From JBBQTQ01 sp038213135 (GTDB lineage Bacteria > Actinomycetota > Thermoleophilia > Gaiellales > Gaiellaceae), in assembly GCA_038213135.1 (NCBI GenBank), contig JBBQTQ010000003.1, positions 7,362 to 71,361 on the forward strand: a stretch of DNA of 64,000 bases, written 5' to 3'. A program made the translations under genes and the position numbers. A model generated the notes under the pieces. The model was not told where the DNA came from. It saw nothing but the letters and a program-made list of their open reading frames with translations, and ran no database searches. Position 1 is the stretch's first letter. Each line of letters starts with the position of its first letter. Below are positions 31,981 through 40,818 of this stretch, piece after piece.

Positions 31981-33000
31981 CTACGCGGCCAGCTTCTCCA
32001 TGTCGGGTGAATACGACCCCGAGCGGGCGGCACTGTTCAGGCGCGCGCGGCGCGCGTACGCCTTCTGCGCCGCCTCGACGTTCTCCGGCTTGCCGCCCCA
32101 GGCCTTCAGCGCGGGCGCTTGCAGGGCGCGGCCATACGAGAAGGAGAGCTCCCACGGGTGCGGGCCGAGGGCGTTCATCGCGTTCAGGTGCTTAGTCGCG
32201 TCCTCGTCGGTCTGGCCGCCGGAGAGGAAGACGATCCCGGGCACCGCCGCCGGCACGTGCCGATAGAAGCACTCGAGCGTCGCCTTCGCCACCTCGGTCA
32301 CGCTTGCCCGGTCGTTCGCCTCGTAGCCGGAGAGCACCATGTTCGGCTTCAAGAGCGTCCCGCGCAGCTCGACTCGCTGGTCGTGCAGCTCCGTGTAGAG
32401 CGCCTGGAGGACGCGGCCCGTCGCCTTGGCGCTCTCCTCGATCGTGTGCGTCCCGTCCTGCAGCACCTCCGGCTCGACGATCGGCACGATCCCGGTCTCC
32501 TGGCAGAGCGCCGCGTAGCGCGCGAGCGCGTGGGCGTTCGTCCAGACGCAGTATTCGCTCGGCTTGCCGCCGCCGATCGAGTAGGTGCCACGCCACTTCG
32601 CGAAGCGCGCGCCGAGCCCGCGGTACTCCTCGAGCCGTGCGCGCAGGCCGTCGAGCCCCTCGGTGATCGTCTCGTCCTCGGCCAGGGCCAGCGGCTTCGC
32701 GCCCTTGTCGACCTTGATGCCGGGAATGACGCCTTTCGACTCGAGCAGCTTCGAGAACGGCGTTCCGTCGCTCGAGCTCTGGCGGATCGTCTCGTCGAAG
32801 AGGATGACGCCGCTGATGAAGTCTTCCGCGCCGCCCGCGGTGAAGAGCAGGTCGCGGTAGGCGCGCCGGTTCTCCTCGGTCGACTCGAGGCCGATCGAGT
32901 CGAAACGCTTCTTGATCGTTCCCTCGCTCTCGTCGGCGGCGAGGATTCCCTTCCCCGGCGCCACGAGGGCGCGCGCTGTTGCTTCGAGATCGTGTGCCAT
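31981..33000 (-). CDS. fba: Fructose-bisphosphate aldolase class I
   Basis: 339 residues of the eukaryote-like class I aldolase, which uses a lysine Schiff base instead of zinc. Asp24 (ILAADES), Lys136 (FAKWRG), Glu176/Glu178 (PIVEPEVL) and Schiff-base Lys218 (TLLKPNMVLSG); phosphate site FLSGGQTDEDATKHLNAMN. Splits fructose 1,6-bisphosphate into triose phosphates. It is convergent with glpX, the opposing enzyme. The ATG lies 6 nt after a minus-strand GAGAAT box. The C-terminus ends SYSPDMEKLAA. Confidence 0.95.
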   Translation of the reverse strand: MAHDLEATARALVAPGKGILAADESEGTIKKRFDSIGLESTEENRRAYRDLLFTAGGAEDFISGVILFDETIRQSSSDGTPFSKLLESKGVIPGIKVDKGAKPLALAEDETITEGLDGLRARLEEYRGLGARFAKWRGTYSIGGGKPSEYCVWTNAHALARYAALCQETGIVPIVEPEVLQDGTHTIEESAKATGRVLQALYTELHDQRVELRGTLLKPNMVLSGYEANDRASVTEVAKATLECFYRHVPAAVPGIVFLSGGQTDEDATKHLNAMNALGPHPWELSFSYGRALQAPALKAWGGKPENVEAAQKAYARRARLNSAARSGSYSPDMEKLAA

Positions 33001-33006
33001 GACCGG

Positions 33007-33023
33007 ATTCTCTCACCGATACT
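33007..33023. promoter_or_regulatory. Facing -10 boxes between fba and the MBL gene
   Basis: GAGAAT on the minus strand (33007-33012) ends 6 nt before the fba ATG. GATACT on the plus strand (33018-33023) ends 6 nt before GTG 33030. The spacer is 29 bp; both genes look leaderless. Confidence 0.45.
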
Positions 33024-33029
33024 TCGAGC

Positions 33030-33773
33030 GTGCGGCTGACGCTCGTCCGGAACGCGACGCTGCTCGTCGAGCTCGGCGGGCGGCGGTTGCTCGTCGACCC
33101 CCTGCTCGCAGACGCGGGCGCCTACCCGCCGATCGAGGGAACGGCCAACCCGCGGCCGAACCCGCTCGTGCCGCTGCCGATGCCGGTCGAGGAGCTGGTG
33201 GCCGGGCTCGACGGCGTGCTCGTCACGCACCTGCACAACGACCACTTCGACGTTACGGCCGCCGAGCTGCTCCCGAAGAGCCTGCCGATCTTCTGCCAGC
33301 CGGGGAACGAGTGGACGTTGCGCGACAAAGGCTTCGACGCCGTCACTGCGGTCGGCGTCGAGGTCGGCTGGCGCGGGATCAAGATCGCCCGCACCGACGG
33401 CCAGCACGGCACCGGCCAGCTCGGCGAGAGGCTCGGCCCGGTCTCCGGCTTCGTGTTGCGGATGAAGGGCGAGCCGACGCTCTACGTCGCCGGCGACACG
33501 ATCTGGTGCGAGGAGGTCGGCGACGCACTCGAGGAGTACCGGCCGGACGTGACGGTCGTGAATGCGGGCGGTGCCGTCTTCCTCGAGGGCGATCCGATCG
33601 TGATGCCCCCGGAGGACGTGGGCGAGGTCTGCCGCGCCGCGCCCGAGACCAAGGTCGTCTGCGTCCACCTCGAAGCGCTCAACCACTGTCCCGTCACACG
33701 GGCGGACATACGGTCGAGCGGGCTGCCGGTCCTTGTCCCCGAGGACGGAGAAACGCTCGATTTTCCCGGCTAA
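33030..33773 (+). CDS. Metallo-beta-lactamase-fold hydrolase (UlaG-like)
   Basis: 247 residues. Zinc motif THLHNDHFD (His67, His69, Asp71, His72), late metal residues in VAGDTIWCEE and CVHLEALNHC. Begins VRNATLLVELGGRRLLVDPLL, as in UlaG/L-ascorbate-6-phosphate-lactonase-like and related unknown hydrolases. Substrate cannot be deduced. Divergent from fba; tRNA-Gly follows immediately. Confidence 0.85.
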   Translation: MRLTLVRNATLLVELGGRRLLVDPLLADAGAYPPIEGTANPRPNPLVPLPMPVEELVAGLDGVLVTHLHNDHFDVTAAELLPKSLPIFCQPGNEWTLRDKGFDAVTAVGVEVGWRGIKIARTDGQHGTGQLGERLGPVSGFVLRMKGEPTLYVAGDTIWCEEVGDALEEYRPDVTVVNAGGAVFLEGDPIVMPPEDVGEVCRAAPETKVVCVHLEALNHCPVTRADIRSSGLPVLVPEDGETLDFPG

Positions 33774-33776
33774 ACT
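33771..33776 (+). promoter_or_regulatory. Putative -10 box (TAAACT) for tRNA-Gly
   Basis: TAAACT overlaps the MBL stop codon and ends 9 nt before the mature tRNA 5' end. Confidence 0.45.
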
Positions 33777-33785
33777 GAGGCCCGC

Positions 33786-33858
<73 letters not shown>

Positions 33859-33861
33859 CTC

Positions 33862-34623
33862 CTACAGGTACTTGACCCGAATCAGCTGTCCGACCGACAG
33901 CACGAACAGCACGAAGCCGAAGCCGAGGAAGCTCAGCTTGATCGAGAGCTGGTGCGTGATGCTCGAGAGGCCGTAGAAGAAGAGCGTCGATGCGATCAGG
34001 ACCTCGACGAGCGTGTAGCCGTTGCTGTTGTGCTCGTCGGTCTGGCCTTCCTTGAAGATCGCCTTGACCTCGGCCTGACCCTCGTTGAAGGTCTTCGTCG
34101 TCTCCTTGTCGAGCTTCGCTCCCTGCGCGTACTCGGCGATGTTGTAGTACGGGTCGGCGCTCACGAACGGAGACGGGTACTTGTTCGTGTTGTCGCCCGT
34201 CGTCCACCAGTTGATCTGCTTGAGCAGGTCGGCCGGCAGAAGCGTCTTGTAGAGGTAGTTCGCGAGGCTCTTGTCCGTGCCGCGAACCGCCTTTACGTAC
34301 TCGATGAACAGGGCCTGATTCTGCTGCAGCCGCTGGTTCCCCTGCACGTAGAAGAAGTTCGAGTTGTTGAGGCTCTGCGTCGCCTTGTAGCTCGTCTGGA
34401 CGAGATGCTGGACGGCCTCGTTGTACTTCGTGACCGAGTGGCCCTCGGCGACGTGGCCGGCGTAGGCGGCAAGCGCGCCCGTGAGAGCGGCGAGGCCGAG
34501 CAGCATGGCGACGATCAGCTCGATCCGGAAGCCGCCGATCTTGTGGCTCGGCGCACCGTGGTCCTCGTGCCCAGCGTGCGCCATGTGCTGAAGGTGCTCG
34601 AAGCTCTCGTGCGGCTCGGTCAT
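33862..34623 (-). CDS. Three-helix membrane protein with exported helical domain
   Basis: 253 residues: His-rich cytoplasmic start (HMAHAGHEDHGAPSH), a membrane helix at ~33-57, a ~145-residue external helical region rich in Asn/Gln/Tyr, then two helices (~205-227 and ~229-250). It resembles DUF4337-like membrane proteins in layout; I cannot confirm the family. Function unknown. Ends 4 nt after the tRNA-Gly gene on the other strand. Confidence 0.7.
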   Translation of the reverse strand: MTEPHESFEHLQHMAHAGHEDHGAPSHKIGGFRIELIVAMLLGLAALTGALAAYAGHVAEGHSVTKYNEAVQHLVQTSYKATQSLNNSNFFYVQGNQRLQQNQALFIEYVKAVRGTDKSLANYLYKTLLPADLLKQINWWTTGDNTNKYPSPFVSADPYYNIAEYAQGAKLDKETTKTFNEGQAEVKAIFKEGQTDEHNSNGYTLVEVLIASTLFFYGLSSITHQLSIKLSFLGFGFVLFVLSVGQLIRVKYL

Positions 34624-34662
34624 GCGGCGAGGGATGCTACCCCGCCGCCACGGACGGCTGCG

Positions 34663-35025
34663 TCAATCGACGGAACGCTCGTAGCTCTCGACCGCTGCAA
34701 GCGCCTCGCCAGCCTTCTCGATGACGCTGACGTGTGCGTCGCGGCGGACGACGGTCTCGTCGCTATCCCCTTCATGGCCCGGCACGACGAAAAACCGGGC
34801 CGGGTGCGAACGGACCTGCCCGTACTCCTCTGGGGAGAGGGTCACGATCTGCGTGCAGCGGGGGTCGCCGCACTCGCAGATGAACGGGAACTCGGCCAGT
34901 GTCGGCGCGATCTCCTGGATGCGCTCGGCCAGCCGCTCGTTCGCGCGGCGGAAGATCGCCTCGTTCTGCGCGTAACGCTCCCGCCGGGTGCGGGCGGTGT
35001 CCGCCACGTCCATCCGGGGGCGCAT
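34663..35025 (-). CDS. Small Cys-motif protein (CECGDPRC), function unknown
   Basis: 120 residues. N-terminal helix rich in Arg/Glu (RERYAQNEAIFRRANERLAERIQE), then FICECGDPRCTQIVTLSPEEYGQVR, which could bind metal through three Cys, and HPARFFVVPGHE. The pattern looks like a conserved actinobacterial unknown family. No signal peptide; cytoplasmic. Ribosome-site-like purines precede the ATG. Confidence 0.65.
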   Translation of the reverse strand: MRPRMDVADTARTRRERYAQNEAIFRRANERLAERIQEIAPTLAEFPFICECGDPRCTQIVTLSPEEYGQVRSHPARFFVVPGHEGDSDETVVRRDAHVSVIEKAGEALAAVESYERSVD

Positions 35026-35049
35026 GCCCGTTCTGCCGGAAGCTAAGCG

Positions 35050-35361
35050 TTACTCGAGGCCGAGCTCGAGCCGGCGGCGGCGCTGCAGCGCGCGAGCGAG
35101 TGCGACCGGCGTGAATGGATCCGTCCAGATCGCCCCTTCGTCGATCGCGGCGAGCACCGCCTTCCCCTCGTCGGCGCTGAGGCGAATCGCGCGGTCCTTG
35201 CGGCCCGAGAGCTCGTGCTCGATCTGGACGGCGACGGCAGCGGGATCGCCAAGGGCGTCACCGGAGTCCTCGGGTAGCCGCCTGAGCGCGGCGACGAGCG
35301 CGGCAGCGTCCTCCTCGGTCAAGGTGTAGGCAACGCCTTCGACCTCGAAGCGAACCGGCAC
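35050..35361 (-). CDS. Conserved-looking small protein, function unknown
   Basis: 103 residues, cytoplasmic, mixed alpha/beta by eye (VRFEVEGVAYTLTEEDAAALVAALRRL ... RAIRLSADEGKAVLAAIDEGA). No domain is recognised. It lies between the Cys-motif protein and the HIT gene on the same strand with short gaps, so the three may be one transcript. Confidence 0.6.
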   Translation of the reverse strand: MPVRFEVEGVAYTLTEEDAAALVAALRRLPEDSGDALGDPAAVAVQIEHELSGRKDRAIRLSADEGKAVLAAIDEGAIWTDPFTPVALARALQRRRRLELGLE

Positions 35362-35381
35362 GGCGCCCCGGAGTATGGGGC

Positions 35382-35849
35382 TTATGCGGGCCAGGCCGCG
35401 GCCAGCTTGCGCCGCGTCTCGGCCAGGTGCTCCGGCATCACCTTCACGTCAGCGAGCACCGGCATGAAGTTCGTGTCGCCCGACCAGCGCGGGACCACAT
35501 GCAGGTGGACGTGGTCGGTGACGCCGGCGCCTGCGACGCGGCCGAGGTTCCAGCCGAGGTTGTAGCCGTCGGGCCGATAGGTCTCCGCCAGGGTCGAGAT
35601 GCCCGCGGTAGCCAGCCGGTGCAGCTCCAGCACCTCGGCATCCTCGAGCTCGTCGAACTCGCCGACGTGGCGCACCGGCGCGACCAGGAGGTGGCCGGAG
35701 GCGTAGGGGAACTTGTTCAGCACGACGAAGGCGAGCTCGTCCCGGTGCACGAGGAGCGAGTCGTCTCCGTCGCAGAAGATGCAGCCCTCCTGCTCGTCCG
35801 CCTGCTGGATGTACTCCAGCCGCCAGGGGGCCCAGAGGGGCTTCGCCAC
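35382..35849 (-). CDS. HIT family nucleotide hydrolase/phosphorylase
   Basis: 155 residues. Histidine triad HVHLHVVPRW, preceded by CIFCDGDD (a zinc-like CxxC) and ASGHLLVAPVRHVGEF. Opening MAKPLWAPWRLEYI is typical of the actinobacterial Ap4A-phosphorylase-like HIT group. Acts on dinucleoside polyphosphates or AMP conjugates by precedent. Confidence 0.9.
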   Translation of the reverse strand: MAKPLWAPWRLEYIQQADEQEGCIFCDGDDSLLVHRDELAFVVLNKFPYASGHLLVAPVRHVGEFDELEDAEVLELHRLATAGISTLAETYRPDGYNLGWNLGRVAGAGVTDHVHLHVVPRWSGDTNFMPVLADVKVMPEHLAETRRKLAAAWPA

Positions 35850-35876
35850 GGCGGGGAGTATGACGGGGCTTCGGAG

Positions 35877-36254
35877 CTAGTGGCCGTGCCCGTTGCCGTG
35901 CTGGCCCTGGTCGCCACCGTGCCCATGGTCGCCCGGCGGCTCCTGGCCGTCGGTCGACTGACCGGTCGAGACCGGTGGGCTCGGGGGCACAGCCTCGCAG
36001 GCTCCGAACGTGTCGCCGTGCCTCAAATGCGACGGCACGGAGTTCTTACTGACGCTGATCGTCACGGCGGGGTGCTTGCGCGACCCCGTGTGGTGGCACA
36101 TCGCGACCTTGGCCGAATCGTCGGCGCCGGTCGAGATCGTCGCGGTCGTGCCGGTGTCGCCGGGGTGAGGAGGGTTGTCGCTCGCGAGGCTCGCCGCGGC
36201 GAAGCCGCCCGCACCGAGAGCGAGCAGCGTTACGAGAAGCCTGAGTTTTTGCAT
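35877..36254 (-). CDS. Exported small protein with His-rich tail
   Basis: 125 residues: signal peptide (LRLLVTLLALGAGGFAAASLA), a core CHHTGSRKHPAVTISVSKNS..SHLRHGDTFGAC with two Cys that may pair or bind metal, and a Gly/His-rich tail (GDHGHGGDQGQHGNGHGH). The core is shared by many secreted actinobacterial proteins of unknown role. The His tail suggests Ni/Zn/Cu binding; that is inference. Confidence 0.7.
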   Translation of the reverse strand: MQKLRLLVTLLALGAGGFAAASLASDNPPHPGDTGTTATISTGADDSAKVAMCHHTGSRKHPAVTISVSKNSVPSHLRHGDTFGACEAVPPSPPVSTGQSTDGQEPPGDHGHGGDQGQHGNGHGH

Positions 36255-36310
36255 ACGAGGGTCTTCGGCAGCGCCGCCGCGCGGCTACGCCCTCGAACGA
36301 GGTAGCCCGC

Positions 36311-36334
36311 GGGGCGGCGGTCGCCCGCCGCCCC
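36311..36334 (-). terminator. 10-bp perfect GC hairpin after the PrsW-like gene
   Basis: GGGGCGGCGG (36311-36320), loop TCGC, CCGCCGCCCC (36325-36334). It lies 12 nt beyond the stop of the minus-strand gene ending at 36346. No T-run. Confidence 0.45.
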
Positions 36335-36345
36335 GTGACTTGTGC

Positions 36346-37956
36346 CTACTTGAAGTGGATGAGGGTCGGAGAGCTGAACTTGATCGGCGAGCCGTTGAAG
36401 CGGACGACGACGTTGGCGACGAGCCCCGACAGGGTCTTGTGAAGCTTGTACTGGTCGGAGCAATCGCTATCCAGGTACGCGATCCGACAGCGGTACTCGG
36501 TTGCGACCGCCGCGCCCGTGCCCTTGTCGTAGAGCTGGTCCGAGATCGTCGATCCGAGGTAATTCTTGCTGACCTGCAGCCGGATCACCACCGAAAACCT
36601 GAGCGCGCCAGCCGGAACGTCCCAGCCGTAGCCCGATCGGTAGACGTAGCAGGCGTTGCCGCCGCCCTGAAGGTACGTGGCCGTGTTCGGACAGATGTAG
36701 ACGGTGATGACGAACTTGCGGGCGTCGGAGGCCTGGAGGCTCCGTCCGGCCACCGACGGCTGGCTCGGATGAGTCGCCGGTCGCAGCGCCAGCACCCAGA
36801 TCAGGATCCCGGCGGTGACCACGAGTGCGAACGCCACGAGGCCACCGAAGCCGGCGACGAACGCCCCGGTGGGCGCGGCCGGCGTCTTGGCCGCGCTCTC
36901 CTTGCCGTAGGCGGGGTCGACGCCCGCCAACTGCGAGCGCGCCTTCTTGATCTCCTGCCTGTACTCGTCCTCGTCGAGGAAGTGACGAGACTCCATGCTC
37001 GTGTCCTCGCGGCGGTGGTACTTGCGGAACGCGAGCTCGACCTCGAGCGCGTAGAGCCGGCGCCGCAGCCGCCAGACGCGCTCGCCGCGGGCGAAGAGCG
37101 CCGACCAGAGCGTGGAGGTCCGGCGGAACGAGTTGGTCACGTTCGCGTAGTCGCTCGCGGTGACGACGCCGTTCTCGACTTCGTCCTTCAGGCCTTGCCC
37201 GACGATCACCTTCTCGCGTCCGATCGCCCAGTGCGCGATCACGGCCAGCGCGACGATGCCGATGTAGTTCGGCGCCTGGTTGGCCAGGCGATCCCAGAAG
37301 TCGCTCGTCGGCGCTGTCGCGGATGTCGCGCCCCAGGACGGCAGGTAGTCGTGCAGCAGGTGGAGGCCGATCGCCGCCGCCGCGCCGAGCGCTGCCCCTG
37401 CTGCCATCCGCGAGGTCGATCCGCGCCGATAGAGCCCGATCGCCAGGCCGATCACTGCCCCGTAGAAGACGTGATTCAGCTGCGAGATCGCCGTCGTGTA
37501 GAGCGATGGGACGGCGCTGCCGCCGAGCGAGGGCGTCTCCCAGATGCTGACGAAGTTGGCCGCGGCGCCGAAGCCGACGCCGACGACGCCGCCGTAGATG
37601 ATGCCGTCGAGGACGTCGTCGATCTCGGAGCGGACGAGGAGGATGACGAGGAAGACCGCGGCCGCCCGGACGAGCTCCTCGACGATCGGTAGGCCGGGCC
37701 CGAGCTGGAACTGTGGGATCACGTCGTGCACCGAGAAGCTGGTGGAGATGCCGAGGCCCTTCTCGATCCCGTACGCGAGTAGTGGCGCCAGAATCGCTCC
37801 GAACAGCAATGCGAGCCCGAGCAGGCGCAGCGGCTCCTTCTCGTAGCGGTCGAGCAGCCAGATCCCCCAGAGCACGACGAGCCCCGGAATCACGGCCCAG
37901 ACGATCGCCGTCCAGAAGCTGCCCGGCTGGGAGAGGAAGAAGAGCACGCTGTTCAT
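36346..37956 (-). CDS. PrsW-like intramembrane metalloprotease-family protein with extra C-terminal domain
   Basis: 536 residues. An eight-or-so-helix N-terminal half has PrsW features: DRYEKEPLRLL, motif 1 IVEELVRA (Glu93-Glu94), LNHVFYGAVIG and motif 3-like HLLHD. Motif 2, normally FxxxE, reads FGAAAN, so a metal or acid residue may be missing. A cytoplasmic linker (~265-370) and one more helix (~372-392) lead to a ~140-residue exported domain with Cys. PrsW proteases cleave anti-sigma factors. Activity here is uncertain. Confidence 0.8.
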   Translation of the reverse strand: MNSVLFFLSQPGSFWTAIVWAVIPGLVVLWGIWLLDRYEKEPLRLLGLALLFGAILAPLLAYGIEKGLGISTSFSVHDVIPQFQLGPGLPIVEELVRAAAVFLVILLVRSEIDDVLDGIIYGGVVGVGFGAAANFVSIWETPSLGGSAVPSLYTTAISQLNHVFYGAVIGLAIGLYRRGSTSRMAAGAALGAAAAIGLHLLHDYLPSWGATSATAPTSDFWDRLANQAPNYIGIVALAVIAHWAIGREKVIVGQGLKDEVENGVVTASDYANVTNSFRRTSTLWSALFARGERVWRLRRRLYALEVELAFRKYHRREDTSMESRHFLDEDEYRQEIKKARSQLAGVDPAYGKESAAKTPAAPTGAFVAGFGGLVAFALVVTAGILIWVLALRPATHPSQPSVAGRSLQASDARKFVITVYICPNTATYLQGGGNACYVYRSGYGWDVPAGALRFSVVIRLQVSKNYLGSTISDQLYDKGTGAAVATEYRCRIAYLDSDCSDQYKLHKTLSGLVANVVVRFNGSPIKFSSPTLIHFK

Positions 37957-38055
37957 TCCGAAGCCCCTTTCACCGACGAAAGTCTGGAGGCCAGACTCGA
38001 CGGCAGCGCCTGCCGCTCGGGCGACTATACGACCGCGTTGCGCGTGTTACAACAG

Positions 38056-39051
38056 CTAGAGCCAGCGCTTGTGACGGAAGAACGCGACCATCCCGACGAT
38101 CGAGGCGAGCATCGCGCCGACGATCGCCCAGAAGGCCTCCGAGCTGCCGAAGCCCGGGACGTGCACGTTCATGCCGAAGATCCCCGAGATCAGGGTCAGC
38201 GGCAGGAGCACCACGCTGAAGATCGTCAGGATCCGCAGCACGTTGTTCTGCCGGTGCGAGATCACCGACTCGTTCGTGTCCTCGAGCGCCTCGACGACCT
38301 CCTTGTAGTTGTCGAGCAGGTCCCAGATCCGCTCCGAGGCGTCGACGATGTCGTCGAAGTAGAGCTCGAGCTCCTCGGGCAGGAACCGGTCGACCTGGCG
38401 CTCGAGCTGGCGCAGCGTGGCCCGCTCGGGCTTGATGATCTTGCGGTAGGAGATGATCTCCTGCTTCACGTTGGAGATGTCCCGGACGATCTCCTCCGCG
38501 CGGCCCTCGAACATCTCGTCCTCGATCGAGTCGAGCTTGTGGCCGATCTTGTCGAGAATCGGGAAGCAGTAGTCGAAGAGGTCGTCGAGCACGTGGTAGA
38601 GCAGGTAGCCCGAGCCCTTGCCGAAGTAGCGGTCGCGCTCGTCGGCGTCCTCGTAACAGCGCCGGAAGAGGCGCGTGACCGGCAGCAGTTCGACCGCGGG
38701 CAGAGTGACGAGGTACTGCGGGCCGATGAAGAAGTCGAGCTCGGCCGCGTTCAGCCGCTGGACGTTCTTGTCGTAGACAGGGAAATGGAGGACGCCAAAC
38801 AGGTAGCCCTCGTCGGCGTACTCGTCGATCTTCGGCCGCTGGCGCTTCGAGAGCACGTCCTCGACGTCGAGCGGATGCCAGCCGAAGCGCTGCGCGAGTT
38901 GGGTCGCCTCCTCGGTCGCCGGAGCGTCGAGGTGGATCCAGGTCAGGCCGGCGTGGTCGAGCTCAGCGAGGCGCGGCTGCTGAGGTGCCGACCCGGCCTC
39001 GGGCAGGCGACCTCGGGGCCTCGTCCGCTTGATGCGGGGCAGGCTGGGCAT
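38056..39051 (-). CDS. corA: CorA-family Mg2+/Co2+ transporter
   Basis: 331 residues, full length. Long cytoplasmic alpha/beta and helical funnel (FFIGPQYLVTLP, YLLYHVLDDLFDYCFPILDKI, ELYFDDIVDASERIWDLLDNYKEVV), two C-terminal helices and the signature FGMN (ISGIFGMNVHVPG) between them, ending with the basic KRWL tail. Forms a pentameric channel for divalent cations. The 5' region to 39179 holds no evident riboswitch. Confidence 0.95.
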   Translation of the reverse strand: MPSLPRIKRTRPRGRLPEAGSAPQQPRLAELDHAGLTWIHLDAPATEEATQLAQRFGWHPLDVEDVLSKRQRPKIDEYADEGYLFGVLHFPVYDKNVQRLNAAELDFFIGPQYLVTLPAVELLPVTRLFRRCYEDADERDRYFGKGSGYLLYHVLDDLFDYCFPILDKIGHKLDSIEDEMFEGRAEEIVRDISNVKQEIISYRKIIKPERATLRQLERQVDRFLPEELELYFDDIVDASERIWDLLDNYKEVVEALEDTNESVISHRQNNVLRILTIFSVVLLPLTLISGIFGMNVHVPGFGSSEAFWAIVGAMLASIVGMVAFFRHKRWL

Positions 39052-39179
39052 CGGTACTGAGCGGATCGTCCTGGAGCATGGCCTCCAGGCGATTGTAACG
39101 AGATGGGTGATGCCACGAGATCGCCGGCCTCGGGGAGCTCGAGCAGCCGAGCGCGCGAGATCGTGGCGTCAACCATCTA

Positions 39180-40442
39180 CTATGCCGCTTCGCGAACGAG
39201 GCCTGCCCAGGAGCCGAGTGAGCCCGAGGGTGCGTGCTTCACGGGCACGGACTCGCGTCGCTGCTTGGGCTGGGCGGCACGTTCCGGCCGGCGGCTTCGC
39301 CGGAACCCGAAGCGGTAGCGACCCAGGTCGTGCCGCTGCCACGCGAGCGTCGCATACGTGATCGCCCCGAGCGGCGGCAGCACCATCGCCTGGGCGAGCG
39401 CGTAGAACGGGAACACGAGCATCCAGGGGCTCGCGACCTGCACATTCGAGACGAGCGTGACGACGAGATACGAGATGTAGAGCATCGGCAGCGTCGCGAC
39501 GAGCGAGCGCCAGTCGACGCTGTTCCACCAGCGGAAGTAGAACGAGGCCCAGATCACGGCCAGCGAGTAGAGGGTCATCACCGGCAGCTGGACGAGGTTG
39601 CGATCGGAGTTCACGACCGTGTGGCGGAAGGCGCCCGCCCACCAGAGCCGGCGCTGCTTGAAGAGCGCGCGCCAGGTCTCAGGGACGTCGGTCGTGACCG
39701 CGAAGTCGGCGTGGCGAATCTTCATCCGCAGCGCATGCGCGATGCGGCCGGTCTCGATGTCCTCACCGGGCGTCCAGAGCGAGTGCAGCTCGAAGATCCT
39801 GCGGATCGACTCCGTCTTGCCGACAAAGCACGCGCCGGAGGTGAGCCAGGGCCGGAAGTGGCGGCAGAGCATCGCCATCCGGTACTCGAGCGCCTGCAGC
39901 TTCGCGGGGATCGTGCGCGGGTTGGCGGCCTCGACCTTCGCGGAGCAGAGGTCGGCGCCGCTCGCGGCGACGGCCTCGATCGCCATCGGCAGGCGCGAGT
40001 CCACGCAGGAATCGGCGTCGAGACGGGCCACGTACGCGGTCGTGACGAGCGGCAGCGCGACCTTCATCAGCGACGCGGGGTTCGGATCCTCCTGCCGGAT
40101 GCGGCAGACGCGCCAGCCGTCGCGCTCGAGCTGCCCGGCGAACCAGGCCATCAGCGGCGTCCGGATGTCGAGCGCGACGAGGACGTTCGCCTGGAACGGC
40201 AGCAGGTTCTCGCGGTTCGTGAAGTACTTCGGGTCGCCGAAGAGTGGCACGATCAGCGTGAAGTCGTGGCTCTCGTTGCCGTCCGGGAGCAGCACCTTGC
40301 CCCACCACAGCGAGAGGAGGTTCTGGAAGTCGAAGGCGATCACGACGACCGCCACCCCGAGCATCACGTACGACACGAACCCTCTCCCTCCCTCGAAAAG
40401 CCTCTCTCTGACCGTAGGCTCGGCGGGACGCGTCACAATCAC
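39180..40442 (-). CDS. Membrane glycosyltransferase, family 2
   Basis: About 420 residues. One N-terminal helix (VSYVMLGVAVVVIAFDF), a GT-A domain with FTLIVPLFGD, VARLDADSCVD (DxD-like sugar-nucleotide metal site), EDIETGRIAHALR (catalytic acid region) and QRRLWWAGAFRHT (QxxRW acceptor motif), then C-terminal helices. This is the processive-synthase-like layout of hyaluronan/cellulose synthases, though substrate and processivity are unknown. The GTG at 40442 (or 40436) is the likely start; the frame upstream is antisense to the YjbR gene. Confidence 0.88.
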   Translation of the reverse strand: MIVTRPAEPTVRERLFEGGRGFVSYVMLGVAVVVIAFDFQNLLSLWWGKVLLPDGNESHDFTLIVPLFGDPKYFTNRENLLPFQANVLVALDIRTPLMAWFAGQLERDGWRVCRIRQEDPNPASLMKVALPLVTTAYVARLDADSCVDSRLPMAIEAVAASGADLCSAKVEAANPRTIPAKLQALEYRMAMLCRHFRPWLTSGACFVGKTESIRRIFELHSLWTPGEDIETGRIAHALRMKIRHADFAVTTDVPETWRALFKQRRLWWAGAFRHTVVNSDRNLVQLPVMTLYSLAVIWASFYFRWWNSVDWRSLVATLPMLYISYLVVTLVSNVQVASPWMLVFPFYALAQAMVLPPLGAITYATLAWQRHDLGRYRFGFRRSRRPERAAQPKQRRESVPVKHAPSGSLGSWAGLVREAA

Positions 40443-40458
40443 GTGTTCGAGGGATCGA

Positions 40459-40818
40459 GTGGAGCAACTCGAACGCATCCGCCGGCTTTGCCTGGCCCTG
40501 CCGGAGACCAATGAGCGGCCGAGCCACGGCTCGCCGACGTTCTTCATCCGCGACAAGAAGACGTTCCTGACCTTCGTGAACAACCACCACGGCGACCGCA
40601 TTCTCGGCTTCTGGTGCGCGGCGCCGGATGGTGTTCAAGCGATGCTCGTCGAGGCGGATCCGGAACGCTTCTTCCGGCCGCCGTACGTCGGCCACCGCGG
40701 CTGGCTCGGCGTCCGGCTCGACGACTTCGTAGACTGGCACGAGATCGCTGGCATCGTCGAGGACGCCTACTGCGAGGCGGCGCCGCCGAAGCTGGTCGAG
40801 GCGCTTCGCGTCGACTAG
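40459..40818 (+). CDS. MmcQ/YjbR family protein
   Basis: 119 residues from GTG 40459. Family motifs: LCLALPETNERPSHGSPTFFIRDKKTFLTF, PERFFRPPYVGHRGWLGVRLDDFVDW and EDAYCEAAPPKLVEAL. These are small CyaY-like-fold, putatively DNA-binding proteins of unknown role. Divergent from the GT2 gene with 16 bp between; overlaps the convergent sortase gene by 4 nt. Confidence 0.85.
   Translation: MEQLERIRRLCLALPETNERPSHGSPTFFIRDKKTFLTFVNNHHGDRILGFWCAAPDGVQAMLVEADPERFFRPPYVGHRGWLGVRLDDFVDWHEIAGIVEDAYCEAAPPKLVEALRVD

Noticed and set aside
31907..32266. Plus-strand frame starting MADEAKRYAASF near 31960
   Set aside because: It is antisense to the C-terminus of fba, whose aldolase motifs are clear.
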